Shown: piece by piece, positions 1 to 9,700 of the stretch
Position numbering within the stretch: the stretch's first letter is position 1
How the letters are laid out: every line of letters starts with the position of its first letter
Source of the DNA: JADHLJ01 sp038116915
GTDB taxonomy: Bacteria; Pseudomonadota; Alphaproteobacteria; Thalassobaculales; Thalassobaculaceae
NCBI GenBank assembly: GCA_038116915.1
Contig: JAYOEU010000003.1
Span: 1-64,000 of the forward strand
Reading direction: 5' to 3'
DNA: 64,000 nt
Translations under genes and position numbers: made by a program
The notes under the pieces: generated by a model
Told to the model about the DNA's origin: nothing
The model's input: only the letters and a program-made list of their open reading frames with translations
Databases searched by the model: none

Positions 1-192
1 TCGTAACCGCCTGATTCTCTCATGACAGGTGGACCACTCAATACAGGCAGGCCAGCGCCAACAAACAAGGCATCGCGTGGATTGTTGTTCGGTGTTATGT
101 GGTTTCAACAGTTGCGCTCTCACAATACCGTGGGCAAACTCTTCGTGTGGAACGATATCGGAAGGTCTCGGCGCATGGCGGTTTTTCGTTAG

Positions 193-648
193 ATGTCCGC
201 GAACATCGAAGGATTGATTCGGTCGAGTTTCGTTAGAATAAACTCGACCGAGGAAAAGGGGCGGCACATCGTTTGTGGGGCCCCCATTGCGAAAGGGAGC
301 GTGATCGGCCGGATCCCCGTCGTCGTGGTCCCGCAAAACGAAGTAGACCTGCTACGCGGGACGCTGCTTTTCAATTACGCATTCGAATGGGACCCGCCGG
401 AACGCTATAAGGCCACGAAGGATTTGCAGCAATGCGATACGAGGTACAACCAAGGCATCGCGTTGGGGTTGATTTCACTTTGTAACCATAACTTCACTCC
501 GAATTCGGACTACGAGTTCGACTATGACGAAAATTACCTGATCTGGCGCGCTCTGAGGGATATCGAGGAAGGCGAGGAAATCACCATTCATTACAAGGTT
601 CCGATCTGGTTTGACATGCACGACGAACAGAATTTGGCGGCCCAATAG
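193..648 (+). CDS. SET-domain protein, possible protein-lysine methyltransferase
   Basis: A 151-residue protein consisting almost entirely of one SET domain. The front carries the 'EEKGRHIVCGAPIAKG' strand typical of SET proteins. The cofactor/active-site region has Asn98-His99 (in CNHNFTPNS), followed by a GEEIT motif near residue 127 and a Tyr near residue 133. This is the NH...GEEI...Y signature used for S-adenosylmethionine binding and lysine-channel chemistry. There are no pre-SET or post-SET cysteines, as is usual for short bacterial members. The ATG at 193 is used although no strong ribosome binding site precedes it. It is monocistronic as far as can be seen. The substrate is unknown; SET family membership is firm, methyltransferase activity is inference. 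Confidence 0.85.
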   Translation: MSANIEGLIRSSFVRINSTEEKGRHIVCGAPIAKGSVIGRIPVVVVPQNEVDLLRGTLLFNYAFEWDPPERYKATKDLQQCDTRYNQGIALGLISLCNHNFTPNSDYEFDYDENYLIWRALRDIEEGEEITIHYKVPIWFDMHDEQNLAAQ

Positions 649-854
649 GCGGTGGTTTCTGCGGGCCGGCCAAAACCGGCCGGCGCGCCGTCGACCGTCG
701 GATGTCACCGCGTGTTTCGTTCGCATCCCCGACTTTTTGAAATCGGCGTTTGCGATCTTCGCAAGGCCTGAGCGAACAATATCCCATCCATAACGTGCCT
801 CGCCCGATGCATTGGGCTAGAATTCCTGGCATTGAGGGTCCGACGGGCACGATC

Positions 855-860
855 GGAGGT
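855..860 (+). promoter_or_regulatory. Ribosome binding site that fixes the start of the flavin monooxygenase
   Basis: GGAGGT lies 8 bases before the ATG at 869 but only 2 bases before an in-frame TTG at 863. The spacing selects the ATG at 869 as the real start. Confidence 0.75.
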
Positions 861-868
861 GGTTGGGA

Positions 869-2659
869 ATGAATGTTATCGACGATTCTTTGCGTGCTCA
901 CCAACAGGCGGCGCAGGCGCGGCAAGTTGCCGAGGGATGGCTTGCGGCGTTCGAAACCGCGTTGAGCGCGCGGGATGCGACCCGTATCGGCGGATTGTTT
1001 TATCCGGATGGTCACTGGCGGGACATCCTGGCGTTCACGTGGGATCTGTCCTCCGCCGACGGTCGGGACGCCATTGGCGACGGGCTCGCGCGGGCGCAGG
1101 CGTCGACCGGGGGCGGCAGGTTCCATCTTCCCGCCGGCCGAAAGCCGCCGCGGCAGGTCCGGCGCCTCGGCCGCGAGTGCATTGAGGCGATTTTTGAGTT
1201 TACGACGGCGGTGGGCCGGGGTTCCGGCATCATCCGGCTGTCCGAGGATGCCGGCGCCTGGAAGGCGTGGTTGCTTTCGACCACCTTGGAGGAGTTGGCG
1301 GGATGGCCCGAACAGGTGGGCGACAATCGTCCGACCGGCGCTGCCTTCTCGCGCAATTTCGGCGGTGATAACTGGGAAGACGTTCGCCGCAAAGCGGCTG
1401 CCTATGAAGACCGCGAACCGACGGTCCTGGTCATCGGAGGCGCCCAGGCGGGCCTGTCCATCGCCGCCCGGCTGAACCAGGTCGGGGTCGATACCCTGGT
1501 CGTTGAGCAATGGCCCCGCATCGGCGATAGCTGGCGCAAGCGGTACCATTCCCTGGCGCTGCACAATTCGATCCATCTCAACCACTTGCCCTATATGGAT
1601 TTCCCGCCGACATGGCCGAAATACATTCCCAAGGACATGCTGGGGAACTGGTTTGAGTTCTATGCCGACGCGATGGAGATCAATTGTTGGACGGATACCG
1701 AGTTCGTCGGTGGCACATGGGACGAGGCGGCGAAATGCTGGACCGCGACGCTGAAACATGGCGGCGGCGCCGAACGCGTTGTGAAGCCCCGGCATCTGGT
1801 CTTTGCGAATGGCGTCAGCAGTTATCCCATGATCCCGGAACTGCCGGGTCTCGATGAGTTCAAGGGGCAAGTCATTCACTCGGAAGGCTTCGACAGCGGC
1901 GCCGGCTGGTCCGGGAAGACCGCGCTGGTGCTGGGCACCGGAAGCAGCGCCAATGATATCGCGCTCGACTTGCACAGCCATGGCGTGAAAACCACGCTTA
2001 TCCAGCGTGGTTCCACCACCGTGGTATCGATCGATCCGAGCGCCCGGTTGAATGAAGCGATTTGGGACGAGGGCCCGCCGCTTGATGACTGCGATCTCAT
2101 TGTTGCCTCGGCGCCCCCGGCCCTGATCATCGAAGGCTATAAGCAAGTCGTAAAGCGCATGCTTGAACTCGATCACGACATGATCGAAGGCCTCAAGCGC
2201 ATCGGTTTCAAGTTCGATATCGGCGAGGACGAAACCGGACATCAGATGAAGTATTTCCGCCGAGGCGGCGGCTACAACCTGGATGCCGGAAGCTCCGATC
2301 TGATGATCAGGGGTGAGTTGGGCCTGATGCATTTCGATCGGATCGACCGGTTCACGGCGGATGGTGTGTTGATGAAGGACGGCTCGACGATGCCGGTTGA
2401 TCTGCTGGTGCTGGCGACCGGATACTATCCGCAGAAGGAGTTGGTTCACCGCGCGCTCGGCGAGGAGATCGCCGAGCGGATCGGCCCCGTCTGGGGCATA
2501 GGCGAGGATGGCGAACTCAACAACATGTTTAGGCGCACGCCGCAGGAAGGCTTGTGGTTTATCGCCGGCGGCCTGGCTCAATGCCGCATCAATTCGAAAT
2601 ACATGGCCTTGCAGATCAAGGCCATGGAACTCGGGTTGCTTGGGCCGCTCGAAGCGTGA
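869..2659 (+). CDS. Flavin-dependent monooxygenase with N-terminal NTF2-like domain
   Basis: A 596-residue NAD(P)/FAD-dependent monooxygenase of the FMO/YUCCA-like group. Residues 1 to about 165 look like an NTF2/SnoaL-type domain (helical start, then 'ALSARDATRIGGLFYPDGHWRD'). The FAD Rossmann motif GGAQAG is near residue 189. The FMO fingerprint FKGQVIHSEGF starts near 331, and the NADPH motif GTGSSA starts near 356. A late ATGYYP-type motif closes the flavin fold. The reaction would be oxygenation of an organic substrate with NAD(P)H and O2; the substrate cannot be read from sequence. The gene stands alone, 317 bases before the next gene on the same strand. Family assignment is firm; the NTF2-like call on the N-terminus is moderate. 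Confidence 0.9.
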   Translation: MNVIDDSLRAHQQAAQARQVAEGWLAAFETALSARDATRIGGLFYPDGHWRDILAFTWDLSSADGRDAIGDGLARAQASTGGGRFHLPAGRKPPRQVRRLGRECIEAIFEFTTAVGRGSGIIRLSEDAGAWKAWLLSTTLEELAGWPEQVGDNRPTGAAFSRNFGGDNWEDVRRKAAAYEDREPTVLVIGGAQAGLSIAARLNQVGVDTLVVEQWPRIGDSWRKRYHSLALHNSIHLNHLPYMDFPPTWPKYIPKDMLGNWFEFYADAMEINCWTDTEFVGGTWDEAAKCWTATLKHGGGAERVVKPRHLVFANGVSSYPMIPELPGLDEFKGQVIHSEGFDSGAGWSGKTALVLGTGSSANDIALDLHSHGVKTTLIQRGSTTVVSIDPSARLNEAIWDEGPPLDDCDLIVASAPPALIIEGYKQVVKRMLELDHDMIEGLKRIGFKFDIGEDETGHQMKYFRRGGGYNLDAGSSDLMIRGELGLMHFDRIDRFTADGVLMKDGSTMPVDLLVLATGYYPQKELVHRALGEEIAERIGPVWGIGEDGELNNMFRRTPQEGLWFIAGGLAQCRINSKYMALQIKAMELGLLGPLEA

Positions 2660-2976
2660 TCAGTACGGGGCGGTTCGATGGCGCGGTGGCTCCGGTGTGA
2701 TATTGCCGGAACAATCTAGCGGCCCATGGGTCGCCGATTTCCTCCGTAACCTCCGGCGGACACCACGGGCAGATCACCTAAATTGGTCTTCCAATTCGCA
2801 TTTTGTCCGAGGTCGGCAAGCAGGTGCGAATTCTCACTTGTCAATCGCCTCGATACCTATTCAGATTTCCAAATGTCGCGGTCGACTCTCGTGAGCGTGG
2901 GTGGCTAAGTTGTTGGGGGATCGACACCAATAGATCCTGGAACCTTTCCGGGATCTTCCTGGTTGCGGCGGTGACG
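2660..2976. other. Intergenic stretch, 317 bases
   Basis: No gene is supported here. The only structure I see is the short inverted repeat at 2781-2796, listed separately. The region probably carries the promoter of the response regulator-transporter-molybdoenzyme block, but I cannot pick convincing -35/-10 boxes. Confidence 0.5.
2781..2796. promoter_or_regulatory. Inverted repeat, possible operator
   Basis: AATTGG and CCAATT flank a 4-base centre (TCTT), giving a perfect 6+4+6 inverted repeat 180 bases before the response regulator start. The size suits a dimeric repressor such as a GntR-type protein. No regulator gene is adjacent, so the assignment is only a suggestion. Confidence 0.35.
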
Positions 2977-3924
2977 ATGGAGGCAGGATTGAGCACTGAA
3001 ACGAATTCGGCGGCATCAACCTTCCGCGTATTGATCGTCGACGACGAACCGGACATCCATGCCGTAACCCGCCTCGGGCTTCGCGGGTTGAGTTACAAGG
3101 ATCGCCGCCTGGAATTGCTGAGCGCCGCAACCGGCAAGGAAGCGGTTGAGACGATGCGCGACAATCCGGATGTCGCGGTAGTTCTGCTCGACGTGGTGAT
3201 GGAAACGCAAACCGCCGGTCTCGACGCCTGCCGCGCGATCCGCGCCGAACTCGCGAACACCAATGTCCGCATCATTCTGAGAACCGGCCAGCCCGGTCAG
3301 GCGCCGGAGCGGGAGACGATCGACAAGTACGATATCGACGGATATCTGGGAAAAGCCGATCTTGATGCCAATCGCCTGTACTCGGCGGTCCGGACCGCGA
3401 TCAAGGCCTGGGATGAACTGGTTCAGTTGGAGCGGCTCCAGCATTATCTGAGGATCCTGCATACCCGCGCGGTCGCGTTGCGTTCCTACGATCCCCTGCC
3501 CACCACTTTGTCCCACATTCTGGAGGCCGCTCTCGAGATCAGCCGGGCGCCCTTGGGCGTGCTGGATCTGGATACCATGGACGAGCACGGAAACCCCCAA
3601 CATCATCGCGCCCATCTCTCGACATCCACCGATCAGGTCAAGGTGCGTGCCGAGGTGGAGAGCGTGCGCCGCGGCATCGCGCGGGAATTGTCGTCGCGCA
3701 GGTTGGAGCGCGCCGGGGCGATCGGCGACGGATACCTGGTGCCGATCGACCTGCATCACGAATTGGGGCATGGCTGGCTCTATCTCGGAATGGGGACGAT
3801 GGAGCCCGCTGTTGAAACGGCTTTGACCCTGCTTGCCGGCCACGCGTCCAATGCCCTGTACTCCTCTGTTGCCGAGCGGATGCTCGAAGGACAGGATGAT
3901 GCCCTGGACGCGATCGCGGTATGA
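2977..3924 (+). CDS. Response regulator with DUF3369-like C-terminal domain, no DNA-binding domain
   Basis: A 315-residue protein. Residues 15-140 are a receiver domain: acidic pair Asp22-Asp23, phospho-acceptor Asp72 in VVLLDVVMET, and Lys126 in GYLGKAD. A short coiled segment follows (about 145-175), then a domain resembling the DUF3369/GAF-like sensory module of other response regulators. No helix-turn-helix, HD-GYP, GGDEF or EAL motif is visible, so output is probably protein-protein or ligand-gated. The ATG at 2977 is given as start. A TTG at 2989 has a better ribosome binding site (GGAGG at 2979-2983, 5-base spacer) and may be the true start. It lies 54 bases upstream of the transporter-kinase fusion, its likely phosphodonor. 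Confidence 0.88.
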   Translation: MEAGLSTETNSAASTFRVLIVDDEPDIHAVTRLGLRGLSYKDRRLELLSAATGKEAVETMRDNPDVAVVLLDVVMETQTAGLDACRAIRAELANTNVRIILRTGQPGQAPERETIDKYDIDGYLGKADLDANRLYSAVRTAIKAWDELVQLERLQHYLRILHTRAVALRSYDPLPTTLSHILEAALEISRAPLGVLDLDTMDEHGNPQHHRAHLSTSTDQVKVRAEVESVRRGIARELSSRRLERAGAIGDGYLVPIDLHHELGHGWLYLGMGTMEPAVETALTLLAGHASNALYSSVAERMLEGQDDALDAIAV

Positions 3925-3978
3925 CCGGGAAATGCACCGCCGAGACGAACGGGTCCGGTTTTGGGGCTTGACTGAAAC

Positions 3979-6735
3979 ATGACGGACACAGCGCCGCCAA
4001 TTGACCGGGGCCAAGCGCGCATGGCGCTGGCCTTGAGTACATTGGCCTTTACCGCGTGCTTTGCCTGCTGGGTGTTCAATGGCGTCCTGGTGGCGCATCT
4101 GGCCAGCAACAACGTGGTGCGGTTTTCGACGACGCAGGTGAGTTGGCTGCTGGCGACACCGATCCTTACCGGCGCGGTCAGCCGGGTCCCTCTGGGCATG
4201 CTTACCGATCGCTATGGTGGCCGGATCGTCTTCTTTTTGCTGATGTTGGCGACCGCGGCTCCGCTCTATCTTGTGTCCCATGCCCGGGATTTCAGCGACT
4301 TTCTATTGGCCAGCCTCGGGTTCGGGCTCGCCGGCGGCGGCTTCGCGGTCGGGGTCGCCTATGTGGCGAGCTGGTTTGAGAAGGAAAACCAGGGAACGGC
4401 GCTGGGTATTTTCGGCGCGGGCAATGCCGGCGCGGCGATAACCACGCTGGTGGCGCCGTCCGCCTTGCTTTGGCTCACCGCTTCCGGCGCCGATCCGGAG
4501 GGATGGCGCGCCTTGCCGCGGATATATGCCGGCATCCTCGTGTTCATCGCCGTTCTGTTTCTGGTGCTCGGCCGCGAGCGTGTTGTCATGCAACCCAGTC
4601 AACAGGCGTTTCGAGAGCGGATCGCACCGTTGTTCAGCCTGCGGGTCTGGCGCTTCGGCCTTTATTACTTCTTCGTATTCGGGGCCTTTGTCGCGATCGC
4701 CCAGTGGCTGGTCCCCTACAGCATCAGCGTCTATCAGATCTCACTCGTGCAGGCGGGGCTGCTGGCGACGGTCTTCAGCTTGCCTTCGGGTGTGGTGCGC
4801 GCGGTTGGCGGGTGGCTCTCGGACCGGTTCGGACCGCGGGCGGTGATGTACTGGGTCTTCATGATTTGCGCCATCACCTGCGCCATTCTCTCGATCCCGA
4901 GGATGGATATATTCTCGCCCGGGCCGAGTGTCTTTGCGCGTCAGGCCGGCACGGTGGAGCGCGTCGACGCGACTTCCATCAGCGTCAACGGTCTTGCGCA
5001 TCGGGTCCAGGCGCCAGTGACTCCGACCCCGGCGGCGCAGGATACCGGGGATGCGGTGTTGCCCCGGGTGACGAAGTGGCATGAGCCGGTGGTCAGTGTC
5101 GGCGAAACCGTCGTCAAGGGTCAGCTTCTCGCCAAGGGGACCGCGAATATCTATTACCCGGCAAATCTCTGGGCCTTCATATTCCTGGTGTTCGTCTTCG
5201 GTGTGGTGACTGGTATCGGCAAGGCCGGTGTCTATAAGTTCATCCCGGACTACTTTCCGAACAATGTCGGCGCGGTTGGCGGCATGGTCGGTCTGATCGG
5301 CGCGCTCGGCGGCTTCGTGTTGCCGCCGTTGTTCGGACTGTTTCTCGACCTTACCGGTGTCTGGTCCAGCACTTGGGCGATTCTCGCCGTCATCGCGGTC
5401 ATCTGTCTTATCTGGATGCAGCGCGTCGTGCGCAACATCCTGATGACGGAGGCTCCGGAGCTTGCGCGCCTCGTCGAATTCAGCCCGCGTCACGCCCTCC
5501 CTTCCGACATAGCCGATGCCGCGGCCGCCAAGGATCTTGAGACGCTCCTGAAACAGGTTCCGCTTTTCGCGAACCTGCCTCCCGAGGAACTGGTCCATCT
5601 CGCGGGAACCGGCCAATTTCTGGCTCTGAACGCGGGGCAGGTTGTCTTCTCGGAGGGTGACCCGGGCGATTCCGCCTATGTCATCCTAGATGGGAAGGTC
5701 AATATTCTGCGGTCCGGCGCGGCGGAAGTCGTCATCGCTTCGCTCCGACGGGGCGAGATCTTCGGCGAACTTGCCCTTCTCGATGGTGAACCAAGGTCCG
5801 CCACGGCCGTCGCGCACGGGGATTGCGCGCTGTTCGCCGTGGCGCGCGAAGACCTGATACGGGTGTTATCCGGCTCGCCCCGCGTCCTTGGTGATTTCGT
5901 CCTGAACCTGTCGAAACGGCTGCGTGACACGAACGCGGCGGTCTACGAAGCCGCCATGAATTCGCAGAGGCTTAAGAGCGAGGGCGAACTGGAACGGCAC
6001 CGGCAGATCAGTCAAATGGTCGCCGGCGTGGCGCATGAGATCAACACGCCGATCGGTATCGCCACCCATGCCGCCAGCATAATCGTGGAGGACCTGCGGC
6101 CGGATTCGCTGTCCGCGCTCGCCAAGGACAATCAGGCCGAACAGGCGCTGGGCGACCTGGCGGAAGCCGCCAAGCTGATTCAAAACAACATCTCCCGCGC
6201 CGATGCGCTTATCCGCTCCTTCAAGAACCTTTCGGTTCATCAGATTGCCGACCGCCGCGAGACCGTCGGCCTCGCGCAAATGACCGAGGAGGTCCTGCAA
6301 CTTTTCAAGATCGAGGCGAAGACTTCCGGCATCACGTTGAAACTCGACAACCGGTTGTCCGGAGACGGTGATTGGGATGGATTCCCAGGCCTCTATTCGC
6401 AGGTCATGCTTAACCTTCTGTCGAACGCGGCGCGGTATGCCTACGGACCGGATACCGAGGGCGATATTGATGTTGTGCTCTCCGACAAGGGCACTGACAA
6501 ATATCGCATCGAGGTCACCGACCATGGCCGGGGCATCGCCGCGGCGGATTTGGACCGGGTGTGGGATCCGTTCTTCACCACCGGCCGTGAGATCGGTGGT
6601 TCGGGTCTGGGATTGGCGATCGTCCGCAACATTGTGACCGGATCGTTCGGCGGCACAATAGGATTGAATTCCGAACCCGGCGCGGGAACCACCGTGTGGT
6701 TCGAATTCCCCAAATCCGCTCCGGCGGAAGCGTAG
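3979..6735 (+). CDS. NarK-type nitrate/nitrite transporter fused to a cNMP-binding domain and a histidine kinase
   Basis: A 918-residue three-part fusion. Residues 1 to about 490 form a 12-helix major facilitator of the nitrate/nitrite porter group. It has the glycine-rich nitrate signatures GAGNAGAA (helix 5) and the PDYFPNNVGAVGG region (helix 11), and the arginines in SRVPLGMLTDR and RAVGGWLSDR. Between helices 9 and 10, residues about 313-392 form an unusual periplasmic insert with a lipoyl-like strand pattern (VSVGETVVKGQLLAKG). Residues about 523-645 are a cyclic-nucleotide-binding domain with Glu597 and Arg606 of the phosphate-binding cassette. The kinase follows: His686 in GVAHEINTP, then N box, DHGRGI, PFF and GGSGLGL ATP-binding motifs. 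Transport and sensing are probably coupled in one inner-membrane protein; the ligands are inferred, not shown. Confidence 0.9.
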   Translation: MTDTAPPIDRGQARMALALSTLAFTACFACWVFNGVLVAHLASNNVVRFSTTQVSWLLATPILTGAVSRVPLGMLTDRYGGRIVFFLLMLATAAPLYLVSHARDFSDFLLASLGFGLAGGGFAVGVAYVASWFEKENQGTALGIFGAGNAGAAITTLVAPSALLWLTASGADPEGWRALPRIYAGILVFIAVLFLVLGRERVVMQPSQQAFRERIAPLFSLRVWRFGLYYFFVFGAFVAIAQWLVPYSISVYQISLVQAGLLATVFSLPSGVVRAVGGWLSDRFGPRAVMYWVFMICAITCAILSIPRMDIFSPGPSVFARQAGTVERVDATSISVNGLAHRVQAPVTPTPAAQDTGDAVLPRVTKWHEPVVSVGETVVKGQLLAKGTANIYYPANLWAFIFLVFVFGVVTGIGKAGVYKFIPDYFPNNVGAVGGMVGLIGALGGFVLPPLFGLFLDLTGVWSSTWAILAVIAVICLIWMQRVVRNILMTEAPELARLVEFSPRHALPSDIADAAAAKDLETLLKQVPLFANLPPEELVHLAGTGQFLALNAGQVVFSEGDPGDSAYVILDGKVNILRSGAAEVVIASLRRGEIFGELALLDGEPRSATAVAHGDCALFAVAREDLIRVLSGSPRVLGDFVLNLSKRLRDTNAAVYEAAMNSQRLKSEGELERHRQISQMVAGVAHEINTPIGIATHAASIIVEDLRPDSLSALAKDNQAEQALGDLAEAAKLIQNNISRADALIRSFKNLSVHQIADRRETVGLAQMTEEVLQLFKIEAKTSGITLKLDNRLSGDGDWDGFPGLYSQVMLNLLSNAARYAYGPDTEGDIDVVLSDKGTDKYRIEVTDHGRGIAAADLDRVWDPFFTTGREIGGSGLGLAIVRNIVTGSFGGTIGLNSEPGAGTTVWFEFPKSAPAEA

Positions 6736-6761
6736 TCTCGGACCGGGAAGGAAACTGATCC

Positions 6762-9700
6762 ATGCCCAGCGAATTGCCCGTGATCGATCATGCCGGTGCG
6801 CTTGAGGACTCAGGGTCTCTTCCGCCGTGGGTGGCGGACGGTCCGGTCCAAGGTGCCGCCGGAACGCCGTATTCGTGCAGCTTCTGTGGGGTCGGCGACA
6901 ACGGCTTTCTCCATGCCGAGACATCGGGGAACATGGAACTGAGTGCCGATCTGGGCGCGGGAAAAACCCACTATTCGGGCGGCGCGGATGTGACCGAGCG
7001 CAATGTCCGGCAAACCTTACCCACCGCCGGCTGCGTCAAGCTCAAGCTGTCCATGGCGGCGCAGAAACCAGCCTTTCCGATCCATCTCGCGCCCAGCGTT
7101 CTGGACGCCGACGGGCAACGCCGAACCATTTCATACGCGGAAGCGATCAAGGCATTCGCCGATCTTCAGCTGGCCCACCGGGGCCGCATGGGCAAGACCC
7201 TGTTCTATGCCTGCGGGCAGATCGACTATTTCGCGATTTTCGCGGTCCAAGAGGTGTTCCGGCTGCTTGGCGTGCGCAACCTGACGGGCAATGCCGAGCA
7301 TTGCCTCAACGCCGGCGCGGTCCACAATGAAATCCTGACCGGGCAGGAAGGCCCGTTTCTGACCATCGATCAGAGCGTCACCGGGCCCGACCGGTTTTTT
7401 CTGTTCAACGGCTGGAACGGTCTGGTGACCCATCCGCCGGTGTACCGCGCGATCTCCAGACGCGAGGATCTCGACGCCTTCCTGGTTGAGGTCGCGGTCA
7501 CGGAAACCGCCATTGACCTTGCGAAGAAGCTTGGACCCGAGCGCGTCCTTCTGGTCAAGCCGCGGTCCGATCCGCATCTGGCGTTGAGCGTCGCCCACGA
7601 GTTGCTGACGGCTCACGGCGCGGCGATAGAGGGCCGCTTCATCGAGCATTTCGCCGAAGCCGACAGTTTCGAGCGGTTTTCGAGTTTTGCGCGGCAAAGC
7701 CGCTTCGAGCCGCGTCATGTCGCGGGACGGATCGCGCCCGAGCCGGAATATGAGGCGCGCCTTGAGGACGGCATCCGCATGATCGCCCGTAAGCTGGCCG
7801 AACGCGGAACGGTACCGATTAACATACCGTCCGTCGGGCTGTCGCAGTCGAGCGGGGTGGTCGCGCATTGCCTGTGGGGCTCGGCGCTCGCCATGGTCGG
7901 CAAGTACGGCCTCAACCCGGACGGCAGTCCCGCCGGCGGCACGCTGAGGGTGCCGGGCCAGATCAACGCCGAAAGCGAAGTGCAGGGGCTGTCCCGCAAA
8001 TACTATATGGGGCGCATTCCGATCGAAGAGACGGCGGAAGCCGCGCGGCGCATGGGGCTGCCCGACGATGCCTATCAGGGGGTGGTCGAGGATGAGCCCC
8101 GCGCGGCCCTCGACTATGCCGATTTCACTTCCGATGCCGGCGAACTTTTCGTCTTCATGGGCACGCAGTTCGAAGCCAACATGATGGATCGCCGCCGTTG
8201 GATCACGAAGCTGAAGGATCCCAAAACCAAAATCTTGGTGATCGACCCGATCCCGGATCCGTTCACGCTAAAGCATGCGCATCTGATTATTCCGGCCCCG
8301 CCGCATATCGCGGCGACCAAGCTTTATCAGAACGGCGAGTGGAAGATGTCGTTGTCGGTGCCCGGCAAGCACCCGGCGCCGGAAACCCGATCGGACGCCA
8401 CGATTCTCTATGACATGATGGCGGCGGTCGCGGGACAACTGGCGTCCGATCCGAACCGACGCGCCGACCATGCGGATCTGGCCCGGCATCTGGACTCGGG
8501 ATATCTCGAGGAGCGTTTCGCAAGCGGGCTCAAACGGATGCAGGGCGAGGTTGACCGGGCTCAGCTCTGGCGGCGCATTCAGGACTACATGGTCGCCGGC
8601 CGGGGACCGCTCTATTGCCGTCCGGAACATGCCGACGGGCGTCCCATCGAATGGACGGAACTGGTCGAGCACGGCGCTGTCGTCTATGGGGGCGTCGGGG
8701 TCAACCGTTACGTGCTGGATTACGACAATCCGGACCGCAAGCCGTTCGCGGGCATTTTCCGTGAGCCGCGCGATTTCAGATTCTTCGTGCCGACAGAGGA
8801 TGATCTCCACATCCCCCATGGCATGATCCTGAATTCCGGGCGCTCCTCCTTGTCGTCCGACCGCAAGGCGGTTCAATTCGCGACTTCCACCTTCAATTCG
8901 GGCAAGGCGACGCCGCTCGTCAACATGCCGGACGAAAACCCCTGCCATGTTTCGCCGATGCTTGCGAAGAAGCTCGGACTTGTGGAAGGCGACCGGATCC
9001 GGGTGACCGGGCGTAAAACCGGCGCCTCGATCGATCTGCCGGCGGTGATCACCGACCGCGTGAAGGGTGAAACCGCCTATGTGAGCTTTCACAAGAACCG
9101 TGCCCAGATCGAGGCCGAGGTCTATGTCAATGACGTGACCACAGCCGAGGAGCGGTGCGCCTATTGCTCGCAGACCAGTCTGAAGTCCAGCCCGGTGCTT
9201 TTCGAACGGATCCCGGCGGCGGAAATCCGTAGCCGTGACGGCCAGGCCGCCCCGGCGGTCGTCAGTGGTCTCCGCGGCGCAGGCGAAGGTCTCGATACGA
9301 CGAAGATCGACACCCGCGCCGACCTTCCGGTCTGGTCGGGGCAGGACACGCCCCTCTATGTCAACGAGATCATCCGCGAGACCCATGACGTTTTCACATT
9401 CCGCCTGCAGGGTGATCCGCTCTGCCGGTTCACCTATCTGCCCGGCCAGTTCTGTTCCCTGGTCCTCAATATCGACGGCAAGAAGGTTGTCCGGTCCTAC
9501 ACGATATCCTCGACCCCGACCCGTCCCTATGTCCTGGAAATCACGGTGAAGCGGGTGCCGGGCGGCCTGGTTTCGAACTGGCTGCCGGACAATCTCAAGG
9601 TCGGCGACAGGATCGAAGTGGCGGGGCCCAAGGGGAAATTCCACCTGACGCCGGGCGCGATCCCCCGCAAGGTCCTGTTCCTCGGAGCGGGCAGCGGAAT

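Noticed and set aside
581..2581. Long minus-strand open frame (666 codons) opposite the monooxygenase
   Set aside because: It is antisense to a gene with clear FAD and NADPH motifs. Its translation is rich in Arg/Pro/His and has no domain. GC-rich codon bias leaves the opposite strand open.
3016..4281. Minus-strand open frame across the response regulator and transporter start
   Set aside because: Spans two unrelated genes and has low-complexity Arg/Gln/His composition; a shadow.
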